From: Chalara sp. BL73
Lineage: Eukaryota > Ascomycota > Leotiomycetes > Helotiales
Length of the DNA stretch: 64,000 bases
Direction: 5' to 3'
Assembly (NCBI GenBank): GCA_918026815.1
Contig: CAKJVC010000147.1
Coordinates: 372,001-436,000 of the forward strand
Shown here piece after piece: positions 57,706-64,000 of this stretch (position 1 is the stretch's first letter; every line of letters starts with the position of its first letter). The notes under the pieces are model-generated. The model worked only from the letters and a program-made list of their open reading frames with translations. It made no database searches and was not told the DNA's origin. Made by a program: the position numbers and the translations under genes.

Positions 57706-60147
57706 TCATCCGCACCCAGATTCAGCTTCAACTGCATCATCTTGACCCATGATTCCACTTTGAGCTTCTGGAAGGGGGGTTTTGTTCTTTCCCTTCCTGT
57801 ATACTCTCTCATCTCTAGGATCAAACCCTCCATTACCCCAGGTCGCCCATTCGGGGGTCTCGGGTCCCATATAATCTTCTGGTGTAAATTCCTTTCCGCT
57901 CTCCAAGCACTTGAAGAAGTTCTCGTAGTGTATTCTTGTATGCCACTTTCCTCCTTCGCCTTCGAATCCGCCATTGCCATCTGGCCCAACACGAAATCGG
58001 GTGCTCGCAATAAGAATGCAACAACTGTGTGCATGCTCCGCAGCAATTCCATAACTTAGGCCGCGTTTTGCGAGAGCAGCGTTCAAAGCTTCCACAAATG
58101 CGCAAACTTCTTCGTAGAATGGCACATTTTGCATTGTGAGTCCTGCGCCAGCTGATGACGAGGTGCCACAGTAAGTGACTCCTTTGACTTCTACAAAGCA
58201 TGGCAACCCCTTCTCTACCAAGTCAGCATAACCTTCTGCTTCATCTTCTATGTTAAATCCTTTGACGAGGGTTAATCGAAAAACTGTCCGCTGTTGGAAC
58301 CTCTTTTCTCGTAGAATGTCCAGACAGCGCTGAAAACGCTCCCAAAAGTCTCGGTGTAAAGGACGATCGATTTTTCGCAAGCTCTCCCGGTTCGAAGCAT
58401 CAATGCTGACATATAACTGTGTCACAGGCTTCAAAGCCTCCAATTGGTCTGGATGCTGGGCATTGCACACCAGAAAGGATGAGATGTGCTCCTTGTGTAG
58501 CATCGCAGTAAATTCGTTGATGTGTGGGTAGAATATTGGTTCTCCAACCAAGCTTAATGCACAATGCCGGATGCGCATGGCTTCAGCGAAGCGTTCTGCC
58601 CGGACTCCTGGAACTCCACGCATCATCTTGATTTTCTTGTAATGGCCTGCTTTCACGCCATCAAATATCAAGTCAGGTGCATCAACTTTCCAGCGCCATG
58701 TCGTTCCTACTGGGTTAGTCCCATGGCGCCAACAGAATACGCATTTATTAGAGCATGATAAAGACGGAGTTGTTTCCATGCACTGGTGAGAAGCAATGCC
58801 GTAGAAGGAATACTTGTAGCAAGAGCCTCTACCTCGAAGAGCAGATTTTGTCCAGCGACAGATCTTGACACCGGAATGAGACCCAACTATTGAGTATCCT
58901 TGCTTTGTGAGCGACTTGAAAGTCGGTGAATCTTTAGGCACCATCTCCTTGATGACAGGTGCGGTAGCGGGAGCCTTCGTACGACTGCCGAAGGTCGTGA
59001 AGTCTACTTCTAGAGCTTCAACGGATTTGCTTGTTTCTGGCTTCGTCGTCTTGCCAAGAGAACCTCCAAGGTCCTCCAGATCATTCAGGCCCGATTTTTT
59101 ATTCTGGAGTTTCACCTTTCGCGATGCAACATTTTGTTCATCGAAAATAACCTCTCCATCATCCTCATCTATGTCCTCGAAATCACTTTCAACAGCATCC
59201 CCGCTCCCGACCACACCTTCCCCCAAGCCCCCTGTCTCAGAAATATGCTTTAAAACCTCCTCAACTCCTTCTCTCCACTCATTTAAGCGGAGAGCGGCAT
59301 CGGTCTTTTGATCTCCGATGCCTAGTGGGAAAGCTCTCTTCCTTCCAGTCAATTTGGCCATCCACTTGTCCACCTCTCTTGCCTGGGAACAAAAGCCCTC
59401 TGGTTCTGTAGGCCATCCCTCTCGATCTCCGAAACCAAAAACCGAGTATCCGAGCAGAGATGATAGTGATGCAGTATCTATTCTGAAATCATTATGTGTT
59501 TCTTGCAGATGCTCGAGGAAGTTGTCCATTATGGTGTCGATGTTGTAGGTAGGTACGAGGATGAGGTAGAAATAGCTAACATTGGGCTCTCCCTTCGGCG
59601 CACTGACAAAGAATTCATCGTAATCTATGTATGATAGGTCAAGTAGCTGGGGCTCGATGAATCTCGCGCTGGGAAGGCTCCTCGTGATTTGTTCTGTAAA
59701 TACCTTCGCACTCTTCTCGGTTGTAGTTGTAAGTGAGGAGAAGAAAACCAGCAATTGAATCTTCCGCTCTCCGGCAGCGATGGCCTCCTCAGACTTCTGC
59801 TTCTTCAGGCCACCGATAATCCGCCTTGGAGCCTTTGTGATTGGCGTTTTCGCATCGCGGGGTATATGTATTTTCTCTTTCGAACCTTCTAAATTCGGCG
59901 AAGCCGGTAAAGGCGAGTCTGATATTCGTTCTCGAGGTGCGCGAAGATGTAGTATAGTGCGGAATATGATAAGGATCGTGAAGACTGAGACGATAACTGG
60001 GACTCGATATTCGTGCCACAGTGTCACGATATCTAATGAAAAATATTAGCGATTAAACGCCCAGAATGGAATAGCTGAGGATGGCTGTAGCATACCAGCG
60101 ACCTCCAAGGACCATAGCAGCCTCCAGAACGAGGCGTCGTGCACCAT
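57706..60147 (-). CDS. TYW1: tRNA wybutosine-synthesizing protein 1 (4-demethylwyosine synthase)
   Basis: Exon 1 60147-60096 and exon 2 60032-57706 give 792 aa, near the yeast length of 810. The N-terminus has one membrane segment (about 28-45, VPVIVSVFTILIIF), fitting the ER anchoring of yeast Tyw1. A flavodoxin-like FMN domain (about 105-275) contains LLVFFSSLTTTTEKSA, YFYLILVPTYN and LLGYSVFGFGD. An acidic linker follows, then the radical SAM domain from about 400: the cluster motif CSNKCVFC (about 444-451, CX3CX2C) with WRHGTNPVGTTWRWK, ALSLVGEPIFYPHINEF, QLYVSIDA and EVKGVTYCG. Family reaction: condensation of N1-methylguanosine-37 of tRNA-Phe with pyruvate to 4-demethylwyosine. The first exon (MVHDASFWRLLWSLEVAD) is needed for an ATG; the long exon alone would start at GTG. 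Confidence 0.95.
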
Positions 60148-60794
60148 CTCAGCCGTTGCAATGTCCTGACATGAATTATTCCACCGTTCATGACACCAGG
60201 CATCTGGATAGGCACATTTTTTTCAGCATAGAGGGGTCTATTGTGGGGGCGGATCCCTGAAAAGCCACTAGCCAACCACATCTACCAAATTCTATTTCAA
60301 CGTCTCCCCCATCTTCCAGCCTCTCTCCTACCTAGTGCCTTTGGCAAACACCTGGTCAACCTAACAATTCCCTTGCAGCATGCTCCATTCTGCTCCATTG
60401 GTCTTGGGGTTGTTCAACCTAAGCACGATATCTGCTAATAGCTATCGCTAATTCCGTAGGCATTGGCGTTTTGCGAGCGCGCCAATCACATTCTAAGGAT
60501 CCCATGTCTAAAATTACCCGAGTAGGCCATAGTTACGAGCATGAAGCTTTAGGGTCCTTAGCTCCGGTCAACGCGCGCCCCATTGATCACAAAGTTTCCC
60601 CATGATTTCGGACATTGTTGATGGAACCCACTCGGAAGTCAGCGTTCACGTAAGAGTGATTATTTGAAACTTACGGGTATCCTCTGACGTGAGAGCCTGA
60701 TAAATGTCGTGTGCGCAATAGTATTAAGTACGGGAAAGCCGCTCTTTTTCAGATCTTGTTTGTGATCCTGCCAAATTTCTGGGATGTTACCAAA
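60148..60794. other. Divergent intergenic region, TYW1 and the 2EXR gene
   Basis: About 650 bp between two outward-facing genes. It contains both promoters. No gene is supported; the upstream extension of the 2EXR frame to 60711 has no ATG. Confidence 0.5.
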
Positions 60795-61415
60795 ATGACA
60801 TCTTCTACGAATTCGCTCATCTATTTCATGTACCATCATTATCAGCATTGCAGTATTGGTGCTTGTCCTTCTCCGCCCATCAAATCCCAAACCTCTTTCA
60901 CTCTCTTCCCTCTCCTTCCTCCGGAACTGCGACTCAAAATTTGGGAAATGATCGCTTCGGAACCTCGGACAGTGGAGTTATCTTGCACACCAACATCTTC
61001 ATATCTTCCAGATGGCCGGTGGTTCTCTCACAACAAAGCACCAATACTTTTCAGCATCTGTTCAGAATCTCGCGCCGTTGCTTTCGCGGAGTACGAGCAA
61101 TTGAAATTTTTTCCTGGGCAGATAGGTTCACCGTGGGATACAATTTATGTTAACTGGGAACGGGATACACTCTGGTTGTGTAACGATCTGTGGCCTATGT
61201 TGGCCAAGGATTTACTGAGAAAAAATGAGCAGTTGAAGGGCAACTTGAAGAAATTGGCCATTGGACGGAACTTGTGGAGAGTGGTAAATCAGAATATTGT
61301 TATGTATAGGACTGGGACTTCGGATTTGGGGCTGACGATGGATGGCGTGGATTCGAGTTTGAAAAATGCTGCAACAGGCTTGAAGGCGCTGGCTGACATC
61401 AAGTTCCATAGCTGA
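60795..61415 (+). CDS. 2EXR-domain protein
   Basis: Single exon, 206 aa. The diagnostic N-terminal segment FTLFPLLPPELRLKIWEMIA is the 2EXR motif (Leu-Pro-x-Glu-x-Arg-x-x-Ile-Trp), followed by PILFSICSESRAVAFAEY and later DTIYVNWERDTLWLCNDLWP, the usual order in this large Pezizomycotina family. The C-terminus is variable (NQNIVMYRTGTSDLGLTMD). The family is common in filamentous fungi, is often lineage-expanded and has no assigned biochemical function. The ATG at 60795 is the first in frame and leaves about 40 residues before the motif. Confidence 0.82.
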   Translation: MTSSTNSLIYFMYHHYQHCSIGACPSPPIKSQTSFTLFPLLPPELRLKIWEMIASEPRTVELSCTPTSSYLPDGRWFSHNKAPILFSICSESRAVAFAEYEQLKFFPGQIGSPWDTIYVNWERDTLWLCNDLWPMLAKDLLRKNEQLKGNLKKLAIGRNLWRVVNQNIVMYRTGTSDLGLTMDGVDSSLKNAATGLKALADIKFHS

Positions 61416-62246
61416 CGGAATGGGCGAGGTCTTGGTGGCGCCGATTTGGGGCTTTTTAAGGATGTACATATGTGGAGACTGTGATTGTACATAGTTGAGA
61501 ATGGATGAACATAGAGTTTCTTACTTTCCTTCGATCTTACAAGATGCCCCGTCTTCTCAATAGGGGCGGCTCGCTTCGATCTAGCGCCCCCTTTTCAAAA
61601 TCTCGCTTAGCTTTGGGGCGATCCTGTAAGGCTCAATGATGACATACAGCTACTCAAAATAGCTCGGACACTCCTATTCGCACATACGTATTCCCTTTAT
61701 GCTTCAACGTGGATTCTCTGATTATCTTAGTCTCCGGTTCAAAGGAAGCTAGGCTCTTTTGTGCCGGGAAGATGGTTCGGGAACAGTTACATCGTTGAGA
61801 TTGCCAACGGCGTCTACGGCGCCTCAATAAAACTTAAATTTTGACTTTAGGGGTCGAAACTTAAAATCGGAGGCAAAAATAGACTTCTTAGATGGCGCAG
61901 GAAACTGAATAAGCTTAATGTCTTGTGGAACTGAGTGAACAGGTGGGAAATCTTCAGTGGATGGTTGCTAACTGGGGCCACGAGTTTCAGCACAAAATAT
62001 TTCGCAAAACTGGACAGTATTACGAAATATTGAATGCATTATCAATTACAGTATCTTGTTCTCAACTGATATCCACGCGTGCTCAAAAATATAATTCTTA
62101 GATGGTTTTCAACTCTCTGAGACTGGCAACGCTAAGCGACCCCGAAGCTTAAATTTTGTTCTAACCTCAGGCACAAAACGCAAGCTCCAACATCAAAAGT
62201 TGTTAAGCATCCACCAAAACCTCAAATCAGATCATCAGCGCCCACC
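61416..62246. other. Spacer and promoter of the mitochondrial L11 gene
   Basis: About 0.8 kb with 3' flank of the 2EXR gene and promoter of the L11 gene. No open frame of interest. Confidence 0.5.
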
Positions 62247-62847
62247 ATGTCGAAAGCGCGTGCAGCTACTGATCAGATTGTAAAGCTGATAGTCGGCGCG
62301 GGACAGGCCAGCCCCAGTCCGCCGGTCGGTCCAGCTCTCGGAAGTAAAGGTGTGAAGAGCATGGATTTTTGCAAAGTATGTTCTTTCCAAGCTTTATATT
62401 CTGTGCAATCGCCCTTTGCGCATGAAGTTTGCGTGCTGGATGTTCTTAAGCATAGCTCCGCTTTCTACCGAGCCTGCTGTCCGATCTAATTGACTGACAC
62501 TCGTCAACTAGGAGTTCAATGCCCGCACGGCACATATGGTCCCTGGCACCCCCATACCTGCGCGCGTCACTGTCCGTCCTGATCGATCTTTTCACTTCGA
62601 AATACGCACCCCAACTACAGCGTACATGCTGCTTAAAGCCGCCGGCGTGGAGGAAACGAAGGGCAAGCTGAAGGGAGCGAATAATCCAGGGAAAGATTTC
62701 GTGGGCAAGCCCGTCAGCTTAAAGGCAGTTTATGAGATTGCAAAGATTAAGAAGGGGGAGTTGCGGTTGAGCGGACTGAGTTTGGAGGGGATTTGCCGGA
62801 GCGTAGTTGCGCAGGCGAAGACTGTGGGTGTTAAGGTCGTACCGTGA
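62247..62847 (+). CDS. MRPL19: Mitochondrial large-subunit ribosomal protein uL11m
   Basis: Exons 62247-62375 and 62512-62847 give 154 aa. Bacterial-type L11 is obvious: [20 protein letters not shown] then [12 protein letters not shown] in the first exon, EFNARTA after the splice, [30 protein letters not shown] and the C-terminal rRNA-binding domain [20 protein letters not shown] with [17 protein letters not shown]. Family role: binds the GTPase-associated centre of large-subunit rRNA in mitochondrial ribosomes. The PPVGPALG signature is that of organellar/bacterial L11 rather than cytosolic L12. No long presequence is visible; yeast MRPL19 is also short at the N-terminus. The 136-bp intron is the second longest seen in the window. 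Confidence 0.95.
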
Positions 62848-64000
62848 GATGGTTGCACACAGGCAAGAAAGGATGTCGAGCGGGAAGAGAAAGAAAGATG
62901 GAACCAGAAAAGAGAAGAGAGTGTATGATGCGCGAGTACGATTCGACTTACCTTGAACATTGCGGCGGCGTTAGGTCAAAAGATATAAGGGTTATATTAG
63001 GAAGAGGGACCAGTAGAACCTATTGCACTGTACAATATGATATGTATCATAACCAAGGAAATATAACAATTTTCGAACCATCTTCTCCTTCGCCTTCTTT
63101 GACAGAAAGTTCTGTTTTCATGACGTTCCTGGGTGGGAGAGCTGCTCTATCCATTTGAATTGGCCACTCACGGCTCTGGTGTGCTGTGAGCCGGAGAAGC
63201 TTGGTCCAAAGAATCATTTCGATGCTAGGATTGCAGATTAAAGCAGCATATTTCTACTGTAGTAACTGTAAAATTTCCGGATATGCCCAATTGGCATTAT
63301 GTTACATTGGGTTTGCTCCGCTTGCCATGCTTCCAAGAGAATGCGGCTCTTTTCACATGCGTGGGAGGCAAGCTTGGAGCTGATCTTAATTGCACACATA
63401 AGCCATCAATCGCCGAGGGAAGTACCAAAAGTAAGAAAATTCTCTCGCTGTGAAAGTGTTGAAATGATAGGTCAGTCATTAAGAGTTCAAACGTAATGAA
63501 CCTACATAGTATGGCAATTTTCGTCATGCAAAGCTCAGGCATAGGAAAGCGAGGATAGCCTAGAACTACTACAGAAGTGGTTGATCTCTTCTAGAACGAT
63601 TCTGCATTCCCTCCCCCCAAGTCAGATCGCTAAACCCAGGACAGCGAACAAAATGCCGCATCCGTCCCCAATGCATGTTGAATGGTCGCCGCTCTTCGGA
63701 TAGCTCGGGACGATGTTTTCAACCCCTCCACCCAAGTGATTTTCAATCTCGATCGGAGTTTTTTCCTTCCTGCCCGCCGCGGCCGGCGATGAGTCCTTCG
63801 CTCTCGAGGCTGATGTAACAGCGTCCCTTCTCGTGTCCTCTAGGCCATTCAATTAATTAATTATTAGATTGTAGTATCATATTGGGGTCCATTAAGATAG
63901 ATGGACTGAATCTCAGGCTGATTTATTGCTGTTGTCTTTAGCATAGCTCTGCCTTTCCTCGCGAAAAGGAGCGATGGAATAGGAGCATTTTCGCCTGCTG
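62848..64000. other. Right-edge sequence without a supported gene
   Basis: The 3' flank of the L11 gene and about 1 kb of mixed sequence. A 76-codon minus-strand frame (63622-63852) has no motif beyond a hydrophobic end and is not called. A gene lying mostly beyond the window edge cannot be excluded. Confidence 0.4.

Overview
This window is nuclear DNA of a filamentous ascomycete (Pezizomycotina). The evidence is consistent: short 44-90 bp introns with GTAAGT/GTATGT donors, CTAAC-like branch sites and C/TAG acceptors; eukaryotic housekeeping genes (CEF1/CDC5, PKC1, NUP49, FIP1, ALG3, TYW1); and lineage markers such as an AA9 lytic polysaccharide monooxygenase, a 2EXR protein and a large secreted Asn/Asp/Ala-repeat protein. 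Overall style suggests Leotiomycetes, but that placement is inference. I saw no rRNA or tRNA gene, CRISPR array or intact transposon. All exon joins were derived by hand from splice signals plus reading frame; every joined CDS listed is a whole number of codons with a terminal stop.

Layout. 0.4-14.7 kb: splicing factor Cef1 (+), a GILT-type thiol reductase (+), then a minus-strand run of protein kinase C, a mitochondrial short/branched-chain acyl-CoA dehydrogenase and an MFS transporter with a 7-nt microexon. 14.7-28 kb is looser and accessory-like: an orphan ORF, a TauD-type dioxygenase, a secreted repeat protein and a secreted HNH nuclease, separated by 1-2.7 kb gaps with microsatellites. 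28-33.6 kb: an acidic protein of unknown function, a small mitochondrial coiled-coil protein divergent from ALG3, an EIF1AD homologue and a short unknown ORF. 36-39 kb: NUP49 and FIP1 share a 196-bp divergent promoter. 39-48.4 kb: an AT-rich island holding two related, unrecognised nuclear-type proteins in tandem (A, 715 aa; B, 700 aa). 48.4-54 kb: XAP5/FAM50, a hydrophobic protein built of about twelve 11-residue repeats, and TTC1 divergent from a HAD phosphatase. 54-64 kb: AA9 LPMO with a roughly 580-residue Ser/Thr-rich tail, TYW1, a 2EXR protein and mitochondrial ribosomal protein L11.

How the genes relate. There is no operon-like logic. Core functions cover pre-mRNA splicing (Cef1, XAP5), mRNA 3'-end formation (Fip1), nuclear transport (Nup49), cell-wall integrity signalling (Pkc1), N-glycosylation (Alg3), tRNA-Phe wybutosine synthesis (Tyw1), mitochondrial translation (uL11m) and isoleucine/branched-chain acyl-CoA oxidation. 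Accessory functions are secreted or catabolic (AA9, HNH nuclease, TauD dioxygenase, secreted repeat protein).

The strongest candidates for something undescribed are the 11-mer-repeat membrane protein (49816-50577) and the tandem A/B family (41843-47626), where copy A lacks four introns that interrupt the corresponding parts of copy B.
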